Source: RPQK01 sp041946865 | GTDB taxonomy: Bacteria > Acidobacteriota > UBA6911 > RPQK01 | DNA: 28,632 bases | Reading direction: 5' to 3' | Assembly (NCBI GenBank): GCA_041946865.1 | Contig: JBHGBF010000041.1 | Location: forward strand, 1 to 28,632 | Shown here: positions 15,166-22,554 of the stretch, piece by piece | Layout of the letters: the number at the start of each line of letters is the position of its first letter | Numbering within the stretch: the first letter of the stretch is position 1 | The notes under the pieces: generated by a model | Told to the model about the DNA's origin: nothing | Seen by the model: the letters and a program-made list of their open reading frames with translations, nothing else | The model's database searches: none | Translations under genes and position numbers: made by a program

Positions 15166-17490
15166 TCAGTCAAAGACGCCGTAGACCAGCGTAAAGTACA
15201 GGTTTCTCCCGGGTTCGGGTACCTTGGTCATCAGACGAAACGGGTCACGCTGAAACGAGAAATGCTCGTAGTAGAAACGGTTCGCCAGGTTGTCCACTCC
15301 GATGGCCAGCTTGAGTTTCTTTGTGTGCACTCCGGCTTTCAGGTTCACGACCGAGTATGCGGCCGTCGGACTCTCTTTCAGCTCGGCGTCGATTCGCCTT
15401 TGAGAACCGGCCAGAACGTTCTCCACCTCGCCGAAAAACCTGCGTTCCCCGTAGCGCAGCGCCGTCCTGACCCGCAAGGGCGGCATTTCCGCCAGGTCAC
15501 GATCAAGGATCCCCGAGGCTGGACGCGGCTCTTTGATCCCCCGAGCATAACACCCGCCGCCCGTGAGCAGCAGTGAGGGGATGATCGCAAAACTATAGGC
15601 CACTTCTCCGCCGTAGATCTTCGCCTCTACATTCTCAAAAGAACGGGCGGCAGCGTTAGTGACGCCGGGAACCGCCGACAGCCGGGCTTGATTGTGGATG
15701 GTGATGTAATCGTCAAGGCGGCTGTAATACAGTGTCGGCCTCAGCATAAGCCTTCGGTCGCGATACTGGAAACCCAGGTCCACTTCGGTGTTGCGCGTTG
15801 GTTCCAGGTTGGGATTCCCGATCCAGTCACTCCCCTTGCGCTTCAGGACAGTGAACCGCTCGGCCGGATCAGGGAAGCGGACCGATCTGCCCACGCCGGC
15901 AAACAACTCGAGTCGCAGCGGCAGCGAATAGGAAAGCCAGACATTGCCTGATGGGCCAAAGTCCTCCCGGACCGTGCGTCGATCCGCTTTGTAGGCCCAG
16001 TAGAGCTCGGGGTTCAGCCCCTTGCTCCGGGCCTTCATCTGCGCGGCGTCGACTCTTCCTCCCGCCGTTAGCATCAGACGCCTTCCCAGGAAGCGCCGGT
16101 ATTCTGCGTAAGCGCCCCCGACCCAGGATTCCACGTCTGGAATTATCGGCTGGTGCATCAGCATGCCGCCCGAATTCATGGCATTCACAGCGTTCCAGTT
16201 GCGGCGATAGCCCTCAAGGCCGACCAGCAGGCTGCGAAGCTCGGCGTCGATCCGGCCACCCAAGGCCCGCGTGTCCGCGAATGTCGCCATGCTGAAAGAG
16301 CCGGCACCACCGGGACGAGTCGTCCGGAATTCATCGGTCATCCAGTGCTTGACAGTGGTGAAGTAACCCTGGACTCGGACCCTCTCGAAGACGGGCGAAA
16401 TGTTCTCGATACGATAGACCGCGTTCAGACGATCGGCGTCATCGTAAATGGCGTCCATGAGCAGGTAGGGATAAAGGACGAGATCGCCGCGCTGCCGGCT
16501 GTAGCGCAGTTCGAGCTTCTGATTCTCGAGAGTCGCGTAGCCGAAGTTCAGCCAGGTGGCGCCCACTTCAAAGGCGCGCTGGTCTTTGGCTGCAGAGACA
16601 TAGTTGGCCCAGTCAACAAAGCTCTTCCCGCGCGCATCCCTGTAAGGGTCAGACATCCGGAAGGAATGCCCGACGAGAGCCTGCAGGCGGCTGGTCGAAT
16701 AAGACGCGGTGCCCGATAGGTTGAGGAAACCAAACGAGCCGGCGGATACCGCCGGAGTCGCCCGAAAACCCGGCGCGGGCGCCTTGTTCACGATGTCGAT
16801 GACACCGCCCAGGCTCCCCTGGTGTTGAACGTCAAAGACTCCCTTGGTGACCTTGACGTGCTCGATCTCCGAGAAATCGACATGAAAGGAGGGAGGATCC
16901 ATGTTGTTAGGGCAGGCGCCGTAAATGCGTGCCCCGTCAATGGTCACGTTAAGGTTATCCTGCTGAAACCCGCGGAGCACGATGTCGTTGGCAATGGCGC
17001 CCTTTCTGATCTTCCATACGCCGTCCAGCTTGCTCAGCGCCTCGGCCACGTCCCTGGCGCCGCTTTCCCGCACCTCGCGTATCTCCAGCACTTCCTGGAA
17101 GTGTGCCGTTTTGGTTTCTGGCTCGGCCTCGAGCAGCGGCGCCTTTGCAGTTACGGTCACTTGCTGATCAGGCACTTGAACGACCAGGACGGCGTCAAAG
17201 GTGGCCGGAATGTCGAGCCTCACTTCAACTTTGTCACGGACAAATGGTCGGAATCCGCTCGCCGCGATCATCACCGAGTAAATCCCGGGCGGCAGGCTGA
17301 GAACATAACGGCCGTCTTCCCCGGTCGAGGTGGTGTAGACCGCATCGGTTCTTACGTTATTGAACTGCAGTCGGGCGGAACCGATCACTGCGCCCGACGG
17401 ATCGGATACCTGGCCGGACAGCGTGACCAGCGGGAGCGGCTGAGCGGCCGCGGCCGTCGCCCAGAACAGGAGTAATACCAGGCTTCTCAT
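15166..17490 (-). CDS. TonB-dependent outer-membrane receptor, probably copper (OprC/NosA-like)
   Basis: 774 residues with a signal peptide (MRSLVLLLFWATAAAAQ). A carboxypeptidase-regulatory-like beta-sandwich (about 22-105, SGQVSDPSGAVI) is followed by a plug domain (about 115-260) and a 22-strand-type barrel. The plug contains YGACPNNMDPPSF, in which C193-x3-M197 matches the CxxxM copper-binding motif of OprC/NosA receptors. A barrel loop NSGGMLMHQP offers further Met and His ligands. The chain ends in an aromatic beta strand (LYFTLVYGVFD), as barrels do. AGGGAAAGGGG precedes the ATG. The gene lies 56 bp downstream of a Cys-rich exported protein, probably in one operon, which supports metal handling. 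The N-terminal regulatory-like extension is common in Acidobacteriota and Bacteroidota but absent from classical OprC. Copper as substrate is a motif-based inference. Confidence 0.9.
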   Translation of the reverse strand: MRSLVLLLFWATAAAAQPLPLVTLSGQVSDPSGAVIGSARLQFNNVRTDAVYTTSTGEDGRYVLSLPPGIYSVMIAASGFRPFVRDKVEVRLDIPATFDAVLVVQVPDQQVTVTAKAPLLEAEPETKTAHFQEVLEIREVRESGARDVAEALSKLDGVWKIRKGAIANDIVLRGFQQDNLNVTIDGARIYGACPNNMDPPSFHVDFSEIEHVKVTKGVFDVQHQGSLGGVIDIVNKAPAPGFRATPAVSAGSFGFLNLSGTASYSTSRLQALVGHSFRMSDPYRDARGKSFVDWANYVSAAKDQRAFEVGATWLNFGYATLENQKLELRYSRQRGDLVLYPYLLMDAIYDDADRLNAVYRIENISPVFERVRVQGYFTTVKHWMTDEFRTTRPGGAGSFSMATFADTRALGGRIDAELRSLLVGLEGYRRNWNAVNAMNSGGMLMHQPIIPDVESWVGGAYAEYRRFLGRRLMLTAGGRVDAAQMKARSKGLNPELYWAYKADRRTVREDFGPSGNVWLSYSLPLRLELFAGVGRSVRFPDPAERFTVLKRKGSDWIGNPNLEPTRNTEVDLGFQYRDRRLMLRPTLYYSRLDDYITIHNQARLSAVPGVTNAAARSFENVEAKIYGGEVAYSFAIIPSLLLTGGGCYARGIKEPRPASGILDRDLAEMPPLRVRTALRYGERRFFGEVENVLAGSQRRIDAELKESPTAAYSVVNLKAGVHTKKLKLAIGVDNLANRFYYEHFSFQRDPFRLMTKVPEPGRNLYFTLVYGVFD

Positions 17491-17546
17491 AGGGAACCCC
17501 TTTCCCTGACTAGTTTTCGCGTTGATAAACCGGACAAAAGGCGAGA

Positions 17547-17948
17547 TCAGACAGGCGGGGCCCGTTCCTGCTCAGAAGGCAGGCTGTTGTCGGGCAGCGC
17601 GTGGTCACGGCTCAAGGCTCGCAGGCCGTGCGCACCGGAAACCTCGATCAACAGCCGGTCTTTCAGGACGGCCTGGATCTTAAACCCAAAAAGCGGTTGC
17701 AGGCCCGCCGCGGTACAAGGGCACTTGTGAGCATTTGCCCGGACGACTGCCTGAAACTTCACGGGGGGCCGGCCCAGGTCCCGGTTTGGGGGAGGGAGAC
17801 AACACCGGCAGGCCCGTCCGTCGGTTCTGCAGCCGCAGCTGCACTCTGCCTCGGACTCACGGCTTGAAAACAGCGGCGGCCAGCTGAAACCCAGCAGCAC
17901 TGTCATGACGAGAAGGGCGGTCAGCCGGCGTCGCATTTTCGTGTCCAC
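17547..17948 (-). CDS. Cys-rich exported protein of unknown function, possible metal binding
   Basis: 133 residues from GTG 17948, chosen because GGGGGA sits about 7 nt upstream; ATG 17936 is an alternative. The N-terminus is basic then hydrophobic (residues 6-28), a signal peptide or anchor, so the mature part is likely periplasmic. Cysteines cluster at 36, 38, 40, 47, 49 and 50, with a further C76-P-C78: closely spaced CxC and CC motifs typical of Cu(I)/Zn sites but not of any family I can name. The C-terminal half is a plain small domain with a Pro-rich tail. It is upstream of, and in the same direction as, the OprC-like receptor with a 56-bp gap, so a role in copper capture or sensing is plausible. 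Function is unproven. Confidence 0.7.
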   Translation of the reverse strand: MDTKMRRRLTALLVMTVLLGFSWPPLFSSRESEAECSCGCRTDGRACRCCLPPPNRDLGRPPVKFQAVVRANAHKCPCTAAGLQPLFGFKIQAVLKDRLLIEVSGAHGLRALSRDHALPDNSLPSEQERAPPV

Positions 17949-17956
17949 AGGTGTTT

Positions 17957-17995
17957 CCCCCGGGAGCGCCGCCCTTGGTCAGGCGCTCCCCGGGG
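17957..17995 (-). promoter_or_regulatory. Strong hairpin overlapping the ribosome binding site of the Cys-rich protein gene
   Basis: Two 14-bp arms (17957-17970 and 17982-17995) pair with one mismatch around an 11-nt loop. In the minus-strand transcript the 3' arm ends in GGGGG, which is the presumed Shine-Dalgarno (GGGGGA, about 7 nt before GTG 17948). Folding would hide the ribosome binding site. There is no T-tract, so it is not an intrinsic terminator. It could be a translational switch for the metal operon. Confidence 0.5.
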
Positions 17996-18121
17996 TGGCT
18001 CGTTGCTGGAGCGGTCTTTTTAACCAGCATATACGAGAATCGGTTGAAGTTCCTGTTCGGCAACAAGTCCTGGGGGATCTATTCCGCTCCGGCGGGGTTT
18101 GTCTTAGAATTGGGGCAGATT

Positions 18122-18206
18122 GCGAAAGTGGCGGAATTGGCAGACGCGCTGGACTTAGGATCCAGTGGGGAAACCCGTGGGGGTTCGAGTCCCCCCTTTC
18201 GCACCA
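18122..18206 (+). tRNA. tRNA-Leu (anticodon TAG)
   Basis: The acceptor stem GCGAAAG pairs with CTTTCGC (18196-18202), with discriminator A and encoded CCA (18204-18206). The anticodon arm CTGGA-CTTAGGA-TCCAG gives anticodon TAG. A long variable arm (TGGGGAAACCCGT) and a T-arm GGGGG-TTCGAGT-CCCCC identify a class II tRNA of the leucine type. A TAGAAT -10-like box lies at 18105-18110, about 12 nt upstream. Confidence 0.97.
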
Positions 18207-18552
18207 ACGGTTTGCGGCTGGACGTTTTCGGCCCGTTTCCGCTTGCGGCTCTGTCACGCGTTCTAGCCCCCGCCGCGGTTGGCTGCGGGGTTACCGTTAG
18301 GCGGTTTCGAAATGCGTATAGAGTGCAGGGCCATGCCCGGCCATGCCGCCGTTTTGTAGTCGCCGCACTCCGAAAGAGCGCTCGCAACTACCGGCGCTTC
18401 AGAGGCACGGGTATCCAGAAGCGCTCCGTACTCACGGAAGATGCGTGTAAGCATCAGTCTCGTTGCCGCGCACTGCTGTTCCAAGAGGGTTCTCGACCTC
18501 CACGGTTTTCCCCCGAGAAACTGAGCCTGAGGTCGTTTGATATACTGCCGCG
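18207..18552. other. 346-bp intergenic region between tRNA-Leu and the radical SAM gene
   Basis: I see no supported gene. Small open frames exist on both strands; the minus-strand one that runs back through the tRNA is an artefact. A GC hairpin is possible (CCCCGC near 18271 with GCGGGG near 18288) but has only a poor T-tract. A short direct repeat, GGCCATGCC, occurs twice near 18330-18347. The last 16 bases hold the extended -10 box described separately. Confidence 0.4.
18538..18546 (+). promoter_or_regulatory. Extended -10 promoter element (TGATATACT) 6 nt before the radical SAM start
   Basis: TG at 18538-18539, one base, then TATACT at 18541-18546, followed after six bases by ATG 18553. 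Transcription from this box would begin at or next to the start codon, so the mRNA would be leaderless. No TTGACA-like -35 is seen and no Shine-Dalgarno precedes the ATG. Confidence 0.5.
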
Positions 18553-20283
18553 ATGCAATCGTCAGGTCTGGACCAACGGCAGAATCTCGCTATGGAGGCG
18601 GATCTGATCCTGCTGCACGCCCCTTCCGTCTATGATTTTCGAGACCGGGATGACATACTCTTCGCCTATCTGAGCGATTCGGACAGCGTGAATGTTTCGG
18701 CTGTCTTCGAGATGTTTCCGTTGGGTTTCTTCTCGATCAAACAACGCCTGCGTGCCGAGGGGATCAAGGCGGAGATTGTCAATCTCGCCTCGTTGATGCT
18801 GCAGCACCCCCGCCTGAATGTCCCGCGGCTGATCGACCGGCTTAAAGCCCCGGTCTTCGGCCTTGACCTTCACTGGATGGCCCACTGCCATGGCTCTCTT
18901 GAGGTGGCGCAGCTCGTACGCCGGGCTCACCCCGAGGCCCTGATTCTGTTCGGCGGGCTGTCCTCCACTTATTACGCACGTGAGTTGATGGCCTATCCAC
19001 AGGTCGATGTCGTGGTTGAAGGCTACGACACCTTGGAACCCCTTGTGCGGTTAATGAGCAAGGCGCTTCGCGGAAGCCGGGATTTCCGGGAGATTCCGAA
19101 TTTGTGGTACAGGCGAGCGGACGGAAGCGTGATAGCCACCGGATTCACGCACAAGCCGGCCAGGAACTGTAACGATGTCACTGTGGACTGGTCTTTCTAC
19201 AGCCGGTCGAGCGGCTCCCTCATCGTCAGTCCGGCTATCATGACTTTGCCTAACGCCGGATGCACTCATGACTGCCCCTGGTGCGGGGGATCGCGCTTTG
19301 CCTATCAGAACTTCATGGGTCTGAAGAAGACTGTGATCCGGAAGGACAACCGCCGGGTTATCGAAGAGCTTGCGACCCTCGGAGAGGCAGCCACCCGGAC
19401 CTCGATTCACGCCATGCAGTGCTACTCAGAAACGGCTGATCGGCTTGGTGAATTTCTTCGCGAGGTGGGGAGACTGAAATACCGGGCCTTGTACGTGGAG
19501 CAGTTCGATTTGCCAAACGACCGGATGCTGCGAAAAATGGGAGCGAGCGGAAAAACTCATTTGCTGCTTTCGCCTGAATCTCACGATCAGACGATCAGCC
19601 GGCTTTCCGGTCGTGGCAGCTATAGCATGGCGGAGCTGGAAGAATGGATTCCGCGAGCTCTGGGCCAAGGGATTGCGAGCATCCTGGTCTGGTTTTTCAT
19701 CGGCATGCCTCGCCAGACTCCTGAGTCCGTCGCCGGGACGGTCGCTTACTGTAAGAGGTTGCTCGAGAAGTTCCGTGGAAAACCGGTACTGCCTCTGGTT
19801 TGCCCCATGGTTCCATTCCTTGATCCCGGTTCACGGTTTTTCGAGGAGCCGGAGAAACATGGCTACACGGTCCTGTTTCGTTCGCTCGAAGACCACCGAA
19901 AGGCGATGGTGGAGCCGCTCTGGCACCGCAGACTCAACTACCAGACCGCTTGGATGAGCCGGAAGCAGATACTGGATGTGACGTACGAATCGGTGAGGCA
20001 ACTGACGATCGCAAAAGGGGAAGCCGGGGTCCTTCCTGGTTCATTTGCAGCTCGAGTGCTCAGCGTGATAGACGAGACGAAACGACTGCTGCAGGAGATC
20101 GAAACCAGTCTGGAGCGCACTGGAGGGCTTGACGGCTCACATCGGAGCGCCATCAAGACGTACAACCGTGATGCTCTCGCGTGCTCGACGGATCAAATCA
20201 TACCAATCTCCCGTCCGCTCGGCGGGCGCTGGTTTGACGACTTCACGGTCCCCGGGCCCCTGCTCGCCGAGCTGGAAACGTGA
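18553..20283 (+). CDS. B12-binding / radical SAM protein of unknown substrate (Ta0216-type)
   Basis: 576 residues. The N-terminal part (about 15-190) looks like a cobalamin-binding Rossmann domain (FGLDLHWMAHCHGSLEV, LILFGGLSSTYYARELM, VDVVVEGYDT). The radical SAM cluster motif follows as C237-x3-C241-x2-C244 in GCTHDCPWCGGS, so it should bind [4Fe-4S] and S-adenosylmethionine and generate a 5'-deoxyadenosyl radical. The layout matches the B12-binding/radical SAM family typified by Ta0216, whose reaction is not known to me; methyl transfer or carbon-skeleton chemistry would be usual for the class. ATG 18553 is used because an extended -10 box lies just upstream; ATG 18592 is the alternative. 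It converges on an LpxL-like acyltransferase gene 29 bp away, so a link with lipid modification is possible but unsupported. Confidence 0.88.
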   Translation: MQSSGLDQRQNLAMEADLILLHAPSVYDFRDRDDILFAYLSDSDSVNVSAVFEMFPLGFFSIKQRLRAEGIKAEIVNLASLMLQHPRLNVPRLIDRLKAPVFGLDLHWMAHCHGSLEVAQLVRRAHPEALILFGGLSSTYYARELMAYPQVDVVVEGYDTLEPLVRLMSKALRGSRDFREIPNLWYRRADGSVIATGFTHKPARNCNDVTVDWSFYSRSSGSLIVSPAIMTLPNAGCTHDCPWCGGSRFAYQNFMGLKKTVIRKDNRRVIEELATLGEAATRTSIHAMQCYSETADRLGEFLREVGRLKYRALYVEQFDLPNDRMLRKMGASGKTHLLLSPESHDQTISRLSGRGSYSMAELEEWIPRALGQGIASILVWFFIGMPRQTPESVAGTVAYCKRLLEKFRGKPVLPLVCPMVPFLDPGSRFFEEPEKHGYTVLFRSLEDHRKAMVEPLWHRRLNYQTAWMSRKQILDVTYESVRQLTIAKGEAGVLPGSFAARVLSVIDETKRLLQEIETSLERTGGLDGSHRSAIKTYNRDALACSTDQIIPISRPLGGRWFDDFTVPGPLLAELET

Positions 20284-20312
20284 TACCGTTCACCCTGAGG
20301 CGCGCGTTAAAC

Positions 20313-21260
20313 TCAGGCCCAAAAGAGGCTGAAGGAATCCCAGGCGAACCACTGCTCGGGATGGAGAGCGATTATCTGTGAGGAGCGTTCTACGACTGCC
20401 TGCAGATCGGGTTGGGCATTCCCGCTGATCGGGACCTCGGGCTGAATTATGAGTCGTTGACGGGAAGGATCGCGGTTGTCACGGACTACGAAATAGGGAA
20501 TAACCGCCGCCCCGGTCTTTTCGGCCAAGGCAACCAAACCACCTGGGAAGCGGCAAGGTCTCCCTAGAAAATCGACCGTGTGATTGCCGTGGACCAGGTG
20601 CGGAGGCACATCGATCGCCATCGACACGATCTGGCCGCGACTCAGCAGGGAGAAAGCGATCAGAGTGCTCGCCGTGGAGGATTCGGGCGAGTAAACGCCG
20701 TCTTGCGAGTCGATGAAGATAAGAGGATGTCCCATCTTCCTCGCCATCCATCCGGTTTTGAACCGGGCGTACTTTTGAAAGGCGGATGGAAAAGACCGAT
20801 CCTTGCGCGAGTCACGGGACACCTGGTGGAGGTCATATCCGCTAACTGACAACGCCAGTACGGGGGCACAGACCGATCCGAAATGGGCAGTGTAAAGGAG
20901 GACTCCTCGCCCTCGCTTGAGCGACTCGGCCAGGAGCTCCAACCCCTCGAACTTGAAATATTCCGCGATGTTGCCGGCGTGCCAAAAGGGGAAGTAGTAC
21001 GCATCAAGGTCTTCACAGACGATCTTCTCGAAAACGTGAAGTGCGATTTGCTCCCGGGCTTCCTGAGAGAGTCTGCCCAGGGAGGGGGCAGAATCCAGCA
21101 TAGTAACGATCCGCTCGAAATTCGCCTGGCGCGTGAGACGAAGCCGGCGCGCATGAATACGGGCAAGCCGGAATGACAGCCTGCGCGGAAGGGCGGCCAG
21201 GGCGGGAAGAGTCCCGAAATAGTAAACCCAGTCTGGAACTCTCCTGTAGCGCTGCTCCAC
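20313..21260 (-). CDS. LpxL/HtrB-like lysophospholipid acyltransferase family protein
   Basis: 315 residues from GTG 21260, supported by an extended -10 box ending 10 nt upstream. The pattern fits the Kdo2-lipid A acyltransferase superfamily: an N-terminal hydrophobic/basic region, FEGLELLAESLKRGRGVLLYTAHFG around the active-site histidine (H126), a central MAIDVPP segment, a VDFLGRPCRFPGGLVALAEKTGAAVIPYFV segment, and a C-terminal HPEQWFAWDSF resembling the family's P.QW.W. ending. The usual HX4D/E catalytic pair is incomplete: after H126-FGSV comes Cys131, not an acidic residue. It may have altered catalysis or be a non-LPS acyltransferase. It is probably associated with the inner membrane. 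Confidence 0.82.
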   Translation of the reverse strand: MEQRYRRVPDWVYYFGTLPALAALPRRLSFRLARIHARRLRLTRQANFERIVTMLDSAPSLGRLSQEAREQIALHVFEKIVCEDLDAYYFPFWHAGNIAEYFKFEGLELLAESLKRGRGVLLYTAHFGSVCAPVLALSVSGYDLHQVSRDSRKDRSFPSAFQKYARFKTGWMARKMGHPLIFIDSQDGVYSPESSTASTLIAFSLLSRGQIVSMAIDVPPHLVHGNHTVDFLGRPCRFPGGLVALAEKTGAAVIPYFVVRDNRDPSRQRLIIQPEVPISGNAQPDLQAVVERSSQIIALHPEQWFAWDSFSLFWA

Positions 21261-21270
21261 AACGCGGCAG

Positions 21271-21279
21271 ATTATACCA
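21271..21279 (-). promoter_or_regulatory. Extended -10 promoter element (TGGTATAAT) for the acyltransferase gene
   Basis: On the minus strand TATAAT (21276-21271) is preceded by TGG (21279-21277). The GTG start at 21260 follows after ten bases. Initiation about 7 nt past the box would leave a leader of only a few bases. No -35 match or Shine-Dalgarno is evident. Confidence 0.55.
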
Positions 21280-21341
21280 CCGGCTATTGCTCAGACCTGC
21301 CCCGTGTACCCCCTTTACCTCTCTCCGCTTTAGTCGTTACC

Positions 21342-22361
21342 ATGGCCTCACTTATGGAACACAGAAAACTTGGGACGAGCGGGTTGGAGTTGCCGGTTGT
21401 GACATTCGGCGCCTGGGCCATCGGCGGTCTGTTCTGGGGCGGGAACGAGGACAAGGAAGGGATTGCCGCAATTCACGCCGCCCTGGATCACGGTATTGAC
21501 GCCATTGACACCGCGCCGGTTTATGGATGCGGTCATAGTGAACAGCTGGTCGGTCAGGCGATCGCCGGCCGCCGAGACAAGGTCAGGCTGCTGACCAAGT
21601 GCGGTCTCCGATGGGATGACACCGAAGGCGGCGAGTTCTACTTCAAGCTGGAAAATACACCGGACGGCACGCCCGTCACTGTCTACAAGAATGTGACCGC
21701 CAGGTCCATCCTCACTGAGTGCGAGCAGAGCCTGAAACGCCTCGGAACCGACTACATCGACTTGTACCAGGTGCACTGGCCGAGTAAGACGGCCCCGGCG
21801 GAGGAGACCATGAGCGCCCTGAGCAGACTCAAGGAGCAGGGAAAGATCCGGGAGATCGGGGTCAGCAATTACAACAGCAGCCAACTGAGAGAAGCGCTCA
21901 AGCACGGAGCGGTCGTTTCCGATCAGGTCAAGTACAACCTGATCGAGCGCGACATCGAGAAGGACGAGCTGCCCGCCTGCCGGCAATCGGGCATCGGCGT
22001 CATTGTATACAGCCCGATGGCCATGGGACTTCTGACCGGGAAAGTCACGCCGGACCGGGAGTTTGCGGCCAGCGACATTCGTAGTACCAACCCGCTGTTT
22101 TCCCAGGCCAATCGGCGGAAAGTCCTGGAAGCGCTGGATGCGATCAAGCCCATCGCCGCGTCTCACGGTGCGAATTTTGCCCAGCTTTCGGTCGCCTGGA
22201 TACTCGCTCAGCCTGGTGTCACTACGGCGCTCGTCGGGGCCAGGAACGCCCGGCAAGTGGCGGAGAACGCAAAAGCGGCAAGTATCAAGCTGGCGGATTA
22301 CGAGGCCGGCGAAACCCGAAAGGTCTTTGCCGGCTTGGGGGATCTGCGTAAGAGACCGTGA
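21342..22361 (+). CDS. Aldo/keto reductase
   Basis: 339 residues, cytosolic NADPH-dependent TIM-barrel oxidoreductase. The catalytic tetrad is visible: D56 and Y61 in DAIDTAPVYGCGHSE, K86 in RLLTKCGLR and H145 in IDLYQVHWP. C-terminal nucleotide-binding segments include GIGVIVYSPMAMGLLTGK and TTALVGARNARQV. It belongs to the MEHRKLGTSGLELP-type group (AKR11/12-like), whose members reduce aldehydes or sugars; the substrate is unknown. The start could equally be ATG 21354, which gives the MEHRKLG start usual for the family; neither has a Shine-Dalgarno. It is divergent from the acyltransferase gene (81-bp gap) and followed by a terminator at 22503-22530. A large open frame on its opposite strand is a shadow. 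Confidence 0.93.
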   Translation: MASLMEHRKLGTSGLELPVVTFGAWAIGGLFWGGNEDKEGIAAIHAALDHGIDAIDTAPVYGCGHSEQLVGQAIAGRRDKVRLLTKCGLRWDDTEGGEFYFKLENTPDGTPVTVYKNVTARSILTECEQSLKRLGTDYIDLYQVHWPSKTAPAEETMSALSRLKEQGKIREIGVSNYNSSQLREALKHGAVVSDQVKYNLIERDIEKDELPACRQSGIGVIVYSPMAMGLLTGKVTPDREFAASDIRSTNPLFSQANRRKVLEALDAIKPIAASHGANFAQLSVAWILAQPGVTTALVGARNARQVAENAKAASIKLADYEAGETRKVFAGLGDLRKRP

Positions 22362-22425
22362 CGGGTATCGGGGCGGCGCGCGGCTTGGCGCTTTTGTCCT
22401 ACAAGAAAAAGGGAGGAAATGCGAC

Positions 22426-22467
22426 ATGATCGACGCGACCGAGGCGCGTATACTGAAGTCAAGATAG
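22426..22467 (+). CDS. Tiny 13-residue ORF with strong ribosome binding site; possible remnant of a TetR-type gene
   Basis: GGGAGGAA (22411-22418) lies about 7-9 nt before the ATG, a much better Shine-Dalgarno than most genes here have. It is followed by MIDATEARILKSR and a TAG. The ARILK segment resembles the first helix of TetR-family regulators (RILxAA). A perfect operator-like palindrome begins at the stop codon and an intrinsic terminator follows. It may be a decayed regulator gene cut to its first codons, a leader peptide, or chance. Confidence 0.3.
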   Translation: MIDATEARILKSR

Positions 22468-22482
22468 AACGATTGATCGTTC
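22467..22482. promoter_or_regulatory. Operator-like palindrome GAACGATTGATCGTTC
   Basis: Perfect 7-bp arms (GAACGAT, ATCGTTC) flank a 2-bp centre, the size and symmetry typical of TetR-family operators. It lies between the aldo/keto reductase gene and its terminator, directly after the tiny ORF with a good ribosome binding site. No intact regulator gene is adjacent. Confidence 0.4.
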
Positions 22483-22502
22483 AGCGTTGACGCGTGAAAG
22501 AG

Positions 22503-22530
22503 GGGTGGCTAAACCAGCCACCCTTTTTTT
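22503..22530 (+). terminator. Rho-independent terminator
   Basis: Stem GGGTGGCT (22503-22510) and AGCCACCC (22516-22523) with a 5-nt loop AAACC, followed by seven T (22524-22530). It ends + strand transcription from the aldo/keto reductase side. Read on the minus strand the tail is only CTCTTTC, so it would be weak for the convergent response-regulator operon. Confidence 0.93.
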
Positions 22531-22554
22531 GTGCCCGCGATTCTCAGACCCGGT

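Noticed and set aside
18268..18300. Intrinsic terminator after tRNA-Leu
   Set aside because: A GC hairpin is possible but the following sequence has no run of T.
18079..18387. Minus-strand open frame containing GLEPPRVSPLDPKSSASANSATFA
   Set aside because: This is the antisense translation of tRNA-Leu, another recurrent artefact.
21348..22427. 359-codon open frame on the - strand
   Set aside because: Antisense to the aldo/keto reductase, which has the full catalytic tetrad; no motif or start signal in the antisense frame.
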